64,000 nucleotides of DNA from CAZVEE01 sp964625525 (lineage in GTDB: Bacteria > Pseudomonadota > Alphaproteobacteria > JAJFIK01). Positions 9,091 to 18,900 of the stretch are shown in pieces. A program made the translations under genes and the position numbers. The stretch lies in contig CAZVEE010000003.1 in NCBI GenBank assembly GCA_964625525.1, forward strand, positions 16,338 to 80,337, written 5' to 3'. Every line of letters starts with the position of its first letter. Position 1 is the first letter of the stretch. The notes under the pieces are model-generated. The model saw only the letters and a program-made list of their open reading frames with translations, ran no database searches and was not told the origin of the DNA.

Positions 9091-9528
9091 ATGGATGTCA
9101 TTCGGATTTTGGCGGCATTCGTTATCGCGGTGCTCGTCACCAGCGTGCTGGCGATCATGTCTTCGACCATGTTCGTGCTGGGTGGACTGATGGAGCTCGG
9201 GGTGGACATCCCGATGAGCGAGATCCTCGGCATGCTCCTTTACGATTTGCAGGGCATGTCGCCGCTTTACGGTCCCCTGGTGGGTGTCGGTCTATTGATC
9301 GCGTTTCTGGCCGCCTGGGGCGTGAGCGCTTTATTGCCAAACGGCCTGCGTGGCTGGGTTTACATGGTGGCTGGTGCGGTGGCCATGGTCGTGATGATCA
9401 TGGCGCTTGAAGCCCAGTTCGGTATTGCCATCGTCGCCGGCGCGCGGTCCATCGCGGGCCTTGCGGTTCAGGCACTGTGCGGTGCGGTGGGGGGCGGCCT
9501 TTACGGCGCAATGACGCGTCAAGACTGA
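9091..9528 (+). CDS. Small integral membrane protein, unknown function
   Basis: A protein of 145 residues with four predicted membrane helices (about 5-27, 55-80, 90-110 and 118-140). The ATG at 9091 has AAAGAGGG upstream; the frame stays open to 8965, but that would overlap the divergent dehydrogenase start. The family was not recognised. It ends 18 bp before the 3' end of the convergent TyrA-like gene, and a short direct repeat (GACGCGTCAAGACT type) spans the junction. The real-gene call rests on the helices, the ribosome site and the lack of overlap. Confidence 0.6.
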   Translation: MDVIRILAAFVIAVLVTSVLAIMSSTMFVLGGLMELGVDIPMSEILGMLLYDLQGMSPLYGPLVGVGLLIAFLAAWGVSALLPNGLRGWVYMVAGAVAMVVMIMALEAQFGIAIVAGARSIAGLAVQALCGAVGGGLYGAMTRQD

Positions 9529-9546
9529 CGCGTCAAGACTGATGCG

Positions 9547-10320
9547 TCATGACAGCTCATGGCCCATCTTGGCCAGGGCGGGGGGCGGCGCCGGCTCCGC
9601 CAGATCTCCCTCGATCCGGCGCACGGCGTCGAAAAAGCCGGTGCGGGCTTCTAAGGCGTATGGGTTCTCCATCTCAATGGCGCGGAACAGTTCCGGCGAG
9701 TCATGGCGAATGAAGCCGATCGCCTGGCGTAGCAGATCGTAGCTGACCGTGGTCTGCTGAAACTCCTCCAGATCCATGGCCAGCAGGGTCTTACCGATCA
9801 AATGGGTCAGGCCCTGCACATAGGCGAGTTCCCGGTCGTGGCGCTCCGGCGTCGAGCGGATCACCTGCAGCCCCAGCGTCCCGCTGAGAAACGCCTCAAC
9901 GCCGTCGATCCGGGTGCCACGGACCGGACACAGGGTGATTTTCAGATCCTTGAGCCCCTGGGCCGCACTTTGCGGACCGAATAGGGGATGCGTGCAAACA
10001 ATGTCCACGTGATCGGGCAGGCGTGCCGCCAGGATCTGTGCGGGCTTCACTTTCACCGACCCCACATCAAGCACCAGCGTGCCCGCGCGCAGAAGCGGCG
10101 CCAGAGCCGTGGCCATGTCGGTCATGATTTGCACCGGTGTCGCGATCACGACGATGTCCGCCGCAGCGCAGGCCGGCAGGCTCGCCGCCGTGACCGTGGG
10201 AGCCTCCAGCGCGCTCAGATCCTGGTAGGGATCGTGCAGCAGCAGCTCAAAATGGGGCGCCAGATGCTCCAGCATGAGACGGCCGAACGCGCCCATGCCG
10301 ATAATGGCTAGTTTTTGCAT
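9547..10320 (-). CDS. Prephenate/arogenate dehydrogenase-like protein (TyrA family)
   Basis: A 257-residue NAD(P)-dependent dehydrogenase. The ATG at 10320 starts the protein right at the Rossmann strand KLAIIGMGAFGRLM (GxGxxG), with GCAGGATC before it. Further family marks are DIVVIATPVQ, LDVGSVKVKP, and THPLFGPQSA, the prephenate dehydrogenase segment with the substrate-binding His. The family oxidatively decarboxylates prephenate or arogenate in tyrosine synthesis. The C-terminal helical domain (AYVQGLTHLIGKTL...) is present and no ACT domain is attached. It stands alone rather than with aro genes, so it could serve a related dehydrogenation in secondary metabolism. Confidence 0.75.
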   Translation of the reverse strand: MQKLAIIGMGAFGRLMLEHLAPHFELLLHDPYQDLSALEAPTVTAASLPACAAADIVVIATPVQIMTDMATALAPLLRAGTLVLDVGSVKVKPAQILAARLPDHVDIVCTHPLFGPQSAAQGLKDLKITLCPVRGTRIDGVEAFLSGTLGLQVIRSTPERHDRELAYVQGLTHLIGKTLLAMDLEEFQQTTVSYDLLRQAIGFIRHDSPELFRAIEMENPYALEARTGFFDAVRRIEGDLAEPAPPPALAKMGHELS

Positions 10321-10899
10321 GATCCTGCCGTTTCTCGGGTTGGGCACGCACCATACGCGGCCCAGGCGGTTTGTGAAGGGTTGAGTCCTGCGTGGAAGGC
10401 CCGGCCTGGCCGGTGGATCCAAGATCCCACTGGGACACGGTGCCTCTAACCCGAATTGTCACTTTTCGGGACACGTCTTTTTGACTAATGTCCGGCTCAA
10501 GGGTTGACGATAGGCCCAAGCCTGAGTCGTGAGCCTGTGAGAGGCCAAGCGCCGGAGCGACCCCGGCGATTGGGACGGCCAGGAAACGGGGAAACACCTG
10601 AACCTGGAGGGAGTTTCCGCCAGGATGAGCGCAGCAGCGATATTCGGTCGAGAACGCCGAATAGCGCGGCTCGTGGTATTGGAGCCGCGGGGGGCCGAGC
10701 AGGGGGCGACGCTTGGTTAGCGTGGCATGCGGCGTGAAACGCACTGGGTTTGGGAGCACTGGGTTTGGGAGCACTCGGTCTGGGAGCACAGGGTCTGGGA
10801 GCACAGGGTCCTGGAGCGAAGTGGGACCGGAGCAGGCGACCGCACTTCAGGCGATGCGTGAGGCGGGCCAGTCGGCGTGGAAAGGGATAAGCGGGGGCC
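10321..10899. other. Long intergenic region between tyrA-like and wecB-like genes
   Basis: This 579-bp gap lies between divergent genes and should hold two promoters. It contains a small inverted repeat CCCGAA/TTCGGG near 10451-10471 followed by CTTTTT, and the 15-bp tandem repeat at 10741-10815. Open frames across it are low-complexity and repeat-derived; no credible gene was seen. Confidence 0.45.
10741..10815. repeat. Five tandem copies of a 15-bp repeat
   Basis: Units at 10741, 10756, 10771, 10786 and 10801. The first two are identical (GCACTGGGTTTGGGA); later ones drift to GCACTCGGTCTGGGA, GCACAGGGTCTGGGA and GCACAGGGTCCTGGA. The array ends about 85 bp before the wecB-like start. Confidence 0.9.
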
Positions 10900-11718
10900 A
10901 TGATTAATAACGATTGGGCCAATGTGCTGGGGGTGAACGTGTCCGTGGGCACGGTCGACTCCGCTTACCAAACCATCCGCTCTTGGATCGACACGGGGGC
11001 CCGCCACTATGTGACGATCACCGGGGCCCACGGCGTTATTGAATGTCAGCGTGACGTGACGCTGATGGGAATTCACAACCGTGCCGGCATGGTCACAGCC
11101 GACGGCATGCCGCTGGTGTGGATGAGCCGCCTGCAAGGCCATCGCAGCGCGCAACGGGTGTACGGCCCTGACCTGATGCGTCATGTGCTTGACCAAAGCC
11201 GTGACGGCTCGGTGCGGCATTATCTCTATGGCGCGACGGACGAGACCATCGCGGATCTCAAGCGCGCGATCGCGCGCGACTATCCCGGCGCGACCATTGT
11301 CGGGGCGTATGCGCCGCCGTTTCGCAAGATTGGCGCGCGGGAAGAAGAGGAGGTCATCGCGGCGATCAATGCGGCCGAGCCGCATGTGATCTGGGTGGGC
11401 CTCAGCACGCCTAAGCAGGAATATTGGATGGCGAACCACATCGCCAAACTGAATGCCAATGCGCTGATTGGCGTGGGCGCCGCCTTTGATTTCCTGGCCG
11501 GGAACAAGGCGCAGGCGCCGCGGATGATCCAGCGCTCGGGCTTGGAATGGGCTTATCGCCTGTGCACTGAGCCTGGACGCCTGGCGCGTCGTTACGCGGA
11601 TATCGTGCCCCGGTTCCTTATGCTGGGCGGCATGCAGCTTGCGGGTCTGCGCAAGTGGCAGGCGCCGGAGCGGGTCACCGAGGGGGCGGGCGCGAAGGTG
11701 TTGGCCCAGGAAAACTGA
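10900..11718 (+). CDS. WecB/TagA/CpsF family glycosyltransferase (GT26)
   Basis: A 272-residue protein of the family that transfers N-acetylmannosaminuronate, ManNAc or glucose to lipid-linked sugars in enterobacterial common antigen, teichoic acid or capsule synthesis. Family motifs seen in order: VTADGMPLVW with the catalytic-type Asp, RVYGPDLM, HYLYGATDE, GLSTPKQEYWM and GVGAAFDFLAGNKAQAP. It has the normal length and no signal peptide, consistent with a cytoplasmic membrane-associated enzyme. The GDP-mannose epimerase homologue follows 150 bp downstream in the same direction, so the two probably serve one polysaccharide, though they lie 15 kb from the main EPS locus. The donor sugar cannot be predicted. 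Confidence 0.88.
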   Translation: MINNDWANVLGVNVSVGTVDSAYQTIRSWIDTGARHYVTITGAHGVIECQRDVTLMGIHNRAGMVTADGMPLVWMSRLQGHRSAQRVYGPDLMRHVLDQSRDGSVRHYLYGATDETIADLKRAIARDYPGATIVGAYAPPFRKIGAREEEEVIAAINAAEPHVIWVGLSTPKQEYWMANHIAKLNANALIGVGAAFDFLAGNKAQAPRMIQRSGLEWAYRLCTEPGRLARRYADIVPRFLMLGGMQLAGLRKWQAPERVTEGAGAKVLAQEN

Positions 11719-11868
11719 CGAGTTGCCGTGCAATCGGCCCAAAAGATCAGCGGACAACGCCCAAGAGAGGCGCTTTCACGCAATGCACGGCTGGCCAGCC
11801 GCGGAGGAAGGTGTTAGAGCACTCCGCGAACCGGCCAATTTTTCGATGCGCAGGATGGAGATACACGG

Positions 11869-12894
11869 ATGGAGATGGATAAGGACAGCCTCGTTGTCGT
11901 GACCGGCGGCGGTGGTTTCATCGGCGGCCATCTGGTGAAGCACTTCATTGATAATGGCTTCAAGAAGGTGCGTTCGGTCGACATCAAGCCCTTCTCCAAC
12001 TGGTATCAGGTGCACGACAGCGTCGAGAACCTGCAGCTCGACTTGGCCGACATCAACAGTTGTCGCCAGGCCGCGCGTGGCGGTCGCTACGTCTACAATT
12101 TGGCGGCCGATATGGGCGGCATGGGCTTCATTGAGAACAACAAGGCGGCGTGCATGCTGTCGGTTCTGGTGAACACCCATATGCTGATGGCTGTCAAAGA
12201 AGCCGGTGACACCGAGCGCTTCTTCTATTCCTCTTCCGCCTGCATCTACCCCGCCTATCGTCAGGGGGAGACGGATGTGACGGCGCTGAAGGAATCCGAT
12301 GCGTATCCGGCGCAGTCCGAGGACGGCTATGGCTGGGAGAAGCTGTTCTCTGAGCGCATGTGCCGCCACTTCCGCGAAGACTATGGCATTGAGACCCGCG
12401 TGGCGCGCTATCACAATGTGTACGGTCCCAACGGCACGTGGCGTGGCGGTCGGGAAAAGGCGCCGGCGGCAATGTGCCGGAAGGTCATCGAGGCCAAACT
12501 GTCGGGCAATCACGAGATCGAAATCTGGGGCGACGGCGAGCAGACGCGGTCCTTCATGTATATTGACGACTGCGTGAAGGGCTCGAACCTGATCACGACC
12601 CGCGATGTGCTGGAGCCGCTGAACCTGGGCAGCGACGAGCTGGTGTCGATCAATCGTTTGGTGGAAATCGTCGAAAACATCGCCGGTGTGAAGCTGAAGC
12701 GGAATTACAAGCTCGATGCTCCGCAGGGCGTGCGCGGCCGCAACTCCGACAACACCATGATTAAGCAGGAACTCGGCTGGGCGCCGGAGATCTCGCTTGA
12801 GGATGGCATGGAGCGCACTTATCGCTGGATCTATGACGAAATGATCGCGGCGCAGGGCAATGAGAAATCGGCACCAAGTGTTGCCGCGGGCTAA
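11869..12894 (+). CDS. GDP-mannose 3,5-epimerase homologue (extended SDR)
   Basis: A 341-residue NAD-dependent epimerase. The Rossmann motif is GGGGFIGG at residues 13-20. The closest remembered match is plant GDP-mannose 3,5-epimerase, with shared blocks LAADMGGMGFI, SSACIYP, GGREKAPAAMCRK, WGDGEQTRSFMYID, GSDELVSIN and GVRGRNSDN. The plant catalytic residues Cys145, Tyr174, Lys178 and Lys217 fall on Cys125, Tyr154, Lys158 and Lys197 here, a constant offset of 20. The expected reaction is GDP-D-mannose to GDP-L-galactose (and GDP-L-gulose). A GGAG site lies 8 bases before ATG 11869; a second ATG at 11875 is possible. In bacteria such an enzyme most likely feeds polysaccharide synthesis, which fits the neighbouring glycosyltransferase. 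The gene ends at a strong terminator. Confidence 0.88.
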   Translation: MEMDKDSLVVVTGGGGFIGGHLVKHFIDNGFKKVRSVDIKPFSNWYQVHDSVENLQLDLADINSCRQAARGGRYVYNLAADMGGMGFIENNKAACMLSVLVNTHMLMAVKEAGDTERFFYSSSACIYPAYRQGETDVTALKESDAYPAQSEDGYGWEKLFSERMCRHFREDYGIETRVARYHNVYGPNGTWRGGREKAPAAMCRKVIEAKLSGNHEIEIWGDGEQTRSFMYIDDCVKGSNLITTRDVLEPLNLGSDELVSINRLVEIVENIAGVKLKRNYKLDAPQGVRGRNSDNTMIKQELGWAPEISLEDGMERTYRWIYDEMIAAQGNEKSAPSVAAG

Positions 12895-12919
12895 GCCCGA
12901 AACCCTACGAGACAGACCC

Positions 12920-12950
12920 AGCGCCCGGAGATCATCCGGGCGCTTTTTTT
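12920..12950 (+). terminator. Rho-independent terminator after the epimerase gene
   Basis: A perfect 10-bp stem AGCGCCCGGA (12920-12929) with TCCGGGCGCT (12935-12944), a 5-base loop and seven T residues. Confidence 0.92.
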
Positions 12951-13316
12951 GTGGTGGCCCACTGGGATGAGTCATCTGTAAGCAGATGATTTCATTCGGC
13001 CTACCGCTTTCTCCACACACTCCTCCCCAAGAGGATGAGGCTGTGCCCCGAAACCGCACGGGGTGAGGGCCCGCTTTGCGTTGACACGCGTCAAGTGTGG
13101 CCTTAATCACAGTCACGTGCGTCGAGTGCTGACGGATCGCGCAAGGCCTTGAAGGCGCTGCGGTCGTATCTCTCCTTCACCGTTCCGGATGTGCTGGCAT
13201 GATGTCCGCGTCCAGGGCGTTTTCCGGTCCACGGAATCAGGCATGCTTCGCCGCAAGAGACAGTCCGGAATCGGCCGGGGTGTCGCGGTGCTGCGGCCGT
13301 AACGGGGTCTTTACGG
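12951..13316. other. Intergenic region upstream of the DUF481 gene
   Basis: About 366 bp that should hold the promoter of the outer-membrane protein gene. No repeat, RNA gene or credible coding frame was recognised. Confidence 0.35.
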
Positions 13317-14339
13317 ATGAATCGAGCCGGCTTGATGGTCGTGGCGCTCGCCCTTGTGGTGTGGCTGTGCCCGGTCTTGAGTGTTGCCCAGGAGAGTGCG
13401 GCCCAGACCGGTCCGCGCCTGACACCCGATGTGCGGCGCATGGTGGAACTGGCCGCGGACGGTCCGGTCGACGCGCTGGCCGTCACGGCTCGTATCGCCG
13501 CGCAAGCGCTTCCGGGTACTGAGCCTGAAATCATGGCCATTGTGGCGCGCCAGGCGCCCCAGGCGGCTCCGGATGTGGCCTTCGCGCTCGGGTTACGCCC
13601 GCGCACGGCCCCGGCCGCTGTCGCGGCTGCGCAGGCCGAGGCGTCTCAAGCCGCCATTGAAGAAACCGTGACGGAAGCCCAAGTGCCGCGTTTCTGGTCG
13701 TTTGAAGGCTGGGAAGGCTCGGCCGCCCTGGGCAGTTCGCGCAGTACGGGCAACACGGAAGAAGTCTCCGTGAGCGCCGACCTCGATGCCAACCGGTCCC
13801 ATGGACCGTGGTCTTATGAGCTGGCGTTGAAGGCAGAGCTGGAAGGGGCGAACGGTGAGCGCACCAAGCAGCGTTTTGAAGGCGGTGTTCAGGTCAATCG
13901 CGATTTCAGCGAGCGTTTTTATACGTTCCTGACAGCCCACTACGAGAATGACCGGTTCAGCGGCTTTGACTACCGGGTGCTGCTGTCGCCGGGCATGGGC
14001 TATCGCGCCTTCACCCGGGATGACTTGGCCTGGCGCCTGGAAGCGGGCCCGTCGGTGCGTTTCGATCATGCCGATGACAGCAATCTGCGCGCCGAGCCCG
14101 GCGCGCGCCTGTCGAGCCAGTTCCGCTGGTTGCCGGTGAAGCGGTTGACCCTGACCAACGACACCGAGGCGGTGATCAGCGAAGGGGCGACTTTGCGCAA
14201 TGTGGCGGCGGCGGAAGCGCAGATCTACGGCGCCTTCTCCCTGCGTCTGTCCTATGATGTGCGGTATAATTTCGACCCGCCGGTGGATACGGACAGCCTG
14301 GATACCACCACCAAGGCGTCGCTCGTCTATTCCTTCTGA
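13317..14339 (+). CDS. DUF481 (YdiY-like) outer-membrane beta-barrel protein
   Basis: A 340-residue exported protein with a signal peptide (MNRAGLMVVALALVVWLCPVLSVAQ). Residues about 26-120 are Ala-rich and helical, including VAAAQAEASQAAIEE. The DUF481 barrel starts near FEGWEGSAALGSSRSTGNTEEVSVSA and ends with the aromatic C-terminus ASLVYSF expected of an outer-membrane barrel. The G-S-x-S-x-T-G-N-T motif is typical of the DUF481/salt-induced outer-membrane protein family, whose function is poorly known. The helical N-terminal extension is an addition to the usual domain. The gene stands alone between a terminator and the pirin gene 64 bp downstream, so co-transcription with pirin is possible. 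Confidence 0.8.
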   Translation: MNRAGLMVVALALVVWLCPVLSVAQESAAQTGPRLTPDVRRMVELAADGPVDALAVTARIAAQALPGTEPEIMAIVARQAPQAAPDVAFALGLRPRTAPAAVAAAQAEASQAAIEETVTEAQVPRFWSFEGWEGSAALGSSRSTGNTEEVSVSADLDANRSHGPWSYELALKAELEGANGERTKQRFEGGVQVNRDFSERFYTFLTAHYENDRFSGFDYRVLLSPGMGYRAFTRDDLAWRLEAGPSVRFDHADDSNLRAEPGARLSSQFRWLPVKRLTLTNDTEAVISEGATLRNVAAAEAQIYGAFSLRLSYDVRYNFDPPVDTDSLDTTTKASLVYSF

Positions 14340-14403
14340 CCGGCCCCGCTGCTCCCCCTTACCGGCTGTGTGGCCCCTGTCACTGACCTTGGGAGGCCCG
14401 TTC

Positions 14404-15336
14404 ATGAGCGCCGGCATCACTCACATCGATCCGAAAATCAGCGATATCGGCGATTTCCAAGTGCGCCGGGCGCTGCCCTCCAGTCGTCGGCGCATGGTCG
14501 GGCCGTTCATCTTTTGGGATGAGATGGGCCCGGCGGTGTTCGCACCCGGAACCGGCCTTGATGTGGGGCCGCACCCTCATATCGGTCTGGCCACGGTGAC
14601 TTATCTGTTCGAGGGCGAACTGATGCATCGGGACACGTTGGGCGTTGTGGCGGCGGTGCGCCCGCGCGATATCAATGTTATGGCGGCGGGCCGGGGCATT
14701 GTGCATTCCGAGCGCACGGGCGAGGAGCCACGAGCAAGCGGACAGCGCCTGCATGGCATTCAGGCGTGGATTGCGTTGCCCGAAGAGGTGGCGGAGGCCG
14801 AGCCGTGTTTTGATCATCAGGATGCCGCCGACTTGCCGTTGGTGGAGCGCCCGGGTGCGACGGTGCGGGTGATCGCGGGCTCGGCCTATGGCGTGACATC
14901 GCCGGCCCTAACGTTCTCGCCGACTCTTTACTGCGAAGCGCATCTGGAAGCGGGCGCAAGCCTTTCCCTGCCAGACGAGCATGAGGACTGCGCCCTTTAT
15001 GTCGTGTCGGGCGATGTGCGTCTTGGTGGTGAGCCGGTCGCGGAGCGCACGATGGCGGTGCTCGGCGAGGGCGTGCGACCGGTGCTGATGGCGGACACGC
15101 CCGCTCATGTCATGGTGCTGGGGGGCGCGCCTCTCGGGCGGCGCTATATCACTTGGAACTTTGTGGCCTCGACGCGCGAGCGCCTGGAGAAGGCGCGCCA
15201 GGACTGGGCGCAGAGCGCCGCCGGTGGGTTTCAGGGTACATATTTCGCTCTGCCCGCGGGTGAGCACGAGCATATTCCGTTCCCGGATGACCGCGAGGGA
15301 CCACCGGCCAGCACGCCCGATTGCCCGACGACCTAA
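14404..15336 (+). CDS. Pirin family protein
   Basis: A 310-residue bicupin protein. The pirin metal site is complete: His57 and His59 in GPHPHIGLATVTY, and His101 and Glu103 in GRGIVHSERT, nearly the same numbering as in human pirin (56, 58, 101, 103). A C-terminal cupin follows, with a phenylpropionate-like LGGAPLGRRYITWNFV segment typical of bacterial pirins. Some bacterial pirins are quercetin 2,3-dioxygenases and others act in stress responses; the role here is not determined. The start is taken at ATG 14404 with GGGAGG upstream, although the frame stays open further 5' into the DUF481 gene's end. Confidence 0.88.
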   Translation: MSAGITHIDPKISDIGDFQVRRALPSSRRRMVGPFIFWDEMGPAVFAPGTGLDVGPHPHIGLATVTYLFEGELMHRDTLGVVAAVRPRDINVMAAGRGIVHSERTGEEPRASGQRLHGIQAWIALPEEVAEAEPCFDHQDAADLPLVERPGATVRVIAGSAYGVTSPALTFSPTLYCEAHLEAGASLSLPDEHEDCALYVVSGDVRLGGEPVAERTMAVLGEGVRPVLMADTPAHVMVLGGAPLGRRYITWNFVASTRERLEKARQDWAQSAAGGFQGTYFALPAGEHEHIPFPDDREGPPASTPDCPTT

Positions 15337-15945
15337 GCGCGATCCAGAGAGCATGATCCAATTCGGATATGGCTGGCTGTCCTGCGGCTCACTGTGACAG
15401 TGGGGCAGGGCGGCATGGCCAAACTGGGCATGTTCACGCCGCTCGTCCGTATGGTGATGCATTCCCATGCGCTTTCAGGTCTTTGTGATCACGACAACAC
15501 GCCCTTGTCCCCATTTTCGCCGCGATTCACCCTGAAGAACGCAGCCGCACGTGGTGCGGTTAAGAAGAATTCACGACGGAGGATGCAAGAGAGGCTGGAC
15601 AGCGATCCGGTTCCGCGCTTAACAACCCAACCGTGACAGGGCGTTCATGGATCGAACTGTTTGGGTCTGACGGTGTTGAACGGGTGACCAGATATCTGGC
15701 TGTGCAGAAATGGCACGGCCAGATGGACCGGGCCTCAGGCTAATCCCGGAATGACACGGCGACAGATTGGTATTTCTGTGCCGTACCATGGACTTGGACT
15801 GAATAAGGACTAGCACCGCGGGCCCGAGTCGGGCATGACCCTTACAGAAAGGGTCGCGGACTCTTTGTCGGTATCACCGGGGGGACACTTTGCCTCTCTC
15901 TGCGAGTAACGCCTTGCTCCCCGGTTCCTTCCACAGGGGAGAACA
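15337..15945. other. Long leader region ahead of the first RTX protein
   Basis: 609 bp without a convincing gene. It should carry the promoter and a long untranslated leader for the adhesin gene at 15946. GGGG(A) sites lie just before the ATG (ACAGGGGAGAACA). No terminator, repeat or RNA family was recognised. Confidence 0.4.
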
Positions 15946-18900
15946 ATGGTAGATCTCATCAACGGACTGGGTGGTGACGAAGGATTCGGCGAATTCTCCG
16001 TGACAACTGGCGACAATACGAGCGTTGCCGTAAACCTGACCAACAACAATTTCTTCGGCAACCAGCTGAAGATTGGCGATGGTCTCTTCAGCCAGGTCAA
16101 AGTTAGCACCAACGGCTATATCAGCTTCGGAAGCCTCTCCGACGGTACCATCGTTCCGGGAGCAGACTCCCTGGCGGATACTTTCGGCTCGGTCCCGTTC
16201 ATCGCGCCCTTCTTCGCCAATGCGGACACCACGTCGCCGGACGTGCTGTTCGACCCGACCCCGGGCGGTACTTCTCAGGGTTCGAACGAAGTTTTCATCG
16301 ATATCACCTCGAACACGCTGACGGTGACCTGGGATGATGTTGGCTTCTCTGATGGCGTTCCGGGAACCGGCAATGTTTCCGCGTTGAACGCCTTCCAGGT
16401 GATCATCACTGATCGCTCTGATGAAGCTGGCTTCCAGCTCGGTGATTTCGACATCGAGATTCGCTACGAGGACATCAATTGGGCGGCTGGCACCAATCCG
16501 GGCGATGTCACCGCGCGGGCCGCGATCTGGTCGGGCAATGAAGCGGACGGCTTCATCGAACTGCCGGGCTCGGGAACCGAAGCTGGCGTGCTGGCGCTGG
16601 ACGAGACTCTCGGCAACACCAATGAGCCGGGCCGCTTCTTCTTCGAAGTGCGCGACGGTGTGATCTCGCAAGTGCAATTCCTGCCGACCCTGTCCGTGAA
16701 TGCGGATGCGCTAAGTGTGGCGGAAGGCGCTGGCGGCACCACCGACGTGACCTTCACGCTGACGCGCTCTGACTCGAATGGCGCTTTGAACGTGCCCTTC
16801 ACCATCGATGGCTCCGGCGGCAACCCGGCCAACAGCGATGACGTGCAAGGCGACCTGCCGTTCTCCGGCACCGCCACCTTCGCGGATGGCGCACTGACCA
16901 CCACCGTGACCATTCAGGTCTCCGGCGATGTGGACATTGAGGCGGACGAGGATCTGACCATCACGTTGGATCCGCAAAACACGCTCACCGACGTGGTGAC
17001 CATCACGGCGCAGACCGCGACCACCACCGTGACCAATGACGACGACGGATCGAACCAGGCGCCGGTTGCTGCCGCGGATGCCTTCGCCATCAACGAAGAT
17101 GGCGGCCAGGTCGCTGGCAGTGTGCTGGCGGACAATGGCAATGGTCCGGACTTCGACGTGGAAAACGATGTGCCGCTGACCACGACGGTGGCCACGGATG
17201 TGTCGAACGGGACGCTGGTGCTGAACGCCAATGGGACGTTCACCTACACGCCGGATGCCAATTTCGAAGGCGTCGACACCTTCACCTACACCTTGACCGA
17301 CAGCCAGGGTGAAAGCAGCGTTGGCACGGTGACCATCACGGTCAACCCGACCAATGACGCGCCGGTGGCCGCCGATGATGATTTCATCGTTGTCGAGGAC
17401 ACGCCGCTCAATGGCAATCTGCTTGCGGACAATGGCAACGGCCTCGACAGCGATCTGGACGGTGACGCGCTGACGACGGCGCTGGCCGTGGCTCCGGCCA
17501 ATGGTGTGGTGCAGATCAATGGTGACGGCTCCTTCACGTATACGCCAAACGCCAACTTCACTGGCAACGACACCTTCACCTATTCGCTGAGCGACGGGAC
17601 GTTGCTCGATACAGGCATCGTGACCGTACAGGTGACGCCGGTGGACGAAGCTCCGCTTGCGCAAGATGATGTGCTGCTTACTGAAGAGGACACCATCCTC
17701 ACCGGGAGCCTGTTTGCCGATAACGGCAATGGTGTCGACGAGGATCCGGACGGCTCTGCCATCTCCGTGACTCTGCTCAACGGTAATGCGCTGAATGCGG
17801 GCGTGGGCCAGATCGTTCTGTCCGGCGGCGGCATTCTGACCGTCAATGCGGACGGCTCGTTCACCTTCGATCCGAACGAAGCCTATAACGGTCTGACCGA
17901 TGGTCAGACCGCGCTCGAAACCTTCACCTATCAGATCCAGGACAGCGATGGTGGTGGCTTTGATACCGCGACCGTGCAGTTGACGATCGAAGGCGAAGAC
18001 ACCGAGCTGAACATTGCCGCTGATCAGGTCTCGCTATCCGAGGACGACTTCGGCGACCAGACCTTCACGTTCACGGTGACCCGTTCGGGCGACACGTCCG
18101 AGACGGCGACGGTGGACTTCGCGCTCACCGGGTCTGGCGACAATCCGGCCAATGCGGCTGACTTCCTGGGCGGTCTGATTTCCAACACCCTGACGTTCAA
18201 TCCCGGTGAGACCACCAAGACCGTTGCTGTGGTGGTGGACGGTGATTTCGTCCCGGAAACGGATGAAACGTTCACTGTGTCTCTGTCCAACCCGACCGTG
18301 ACCGGCATTCAGCCGATTACCATCGGGACCGCGAGCGCCAGCAGCACCATCCTCAATGATGATGCGGCGTTCACGGAAATCTTGGACGGCGACAAAGGCC
18401 GCTCCAAAGGGACCAGCGGTGACGACGTCATCCAGGGCACCGAAGGCGGCCGCAACAAGCTCGACGGTGATATCGGCGACGATGTGCTGTTCGGCGGCGG
18501 TGACCGGGACAAACTGCGCGGCCGGGAAGGTGACGACGATCTGATCGGCGGCAACGACCGGGATAAGCTGCGCGGGGACGAGGGCAACGACGCCCTGGTC
18601 GGTGATGGCGGGGAAGACCGCCTGCGCGGTGGCGACGGCAATGACGATCTCGATGGCGGCGACGGCGACGACCGGCTGGACGGCGACGATGGCGACGACG
18701 AGATCTTCGGCGGCGACGGTGCCGACCGGGCTCGCGGTGATGACGGCAACGACGTGATCTTCGGCGGCGCCGGCGATGACGATCTGCGTGGTGATCGCGG
18801 TAACGATCAGCTCTTCGGCAATGAAGGCAATGATGAACTCGATGGTGGCCGGGGCGACGACATGCTCTATGGCAGCGCCGGCTCCAACGTCCTGGAAGGC

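Noticed and set aside
10247..10952. Minus-strand frames with PNPVL-type repeats upstream of the wecB-like gene
   Set aside because: The peptide repeats come from the 15-bp tandem DNA repeat (a multiple of three), not from a protein.
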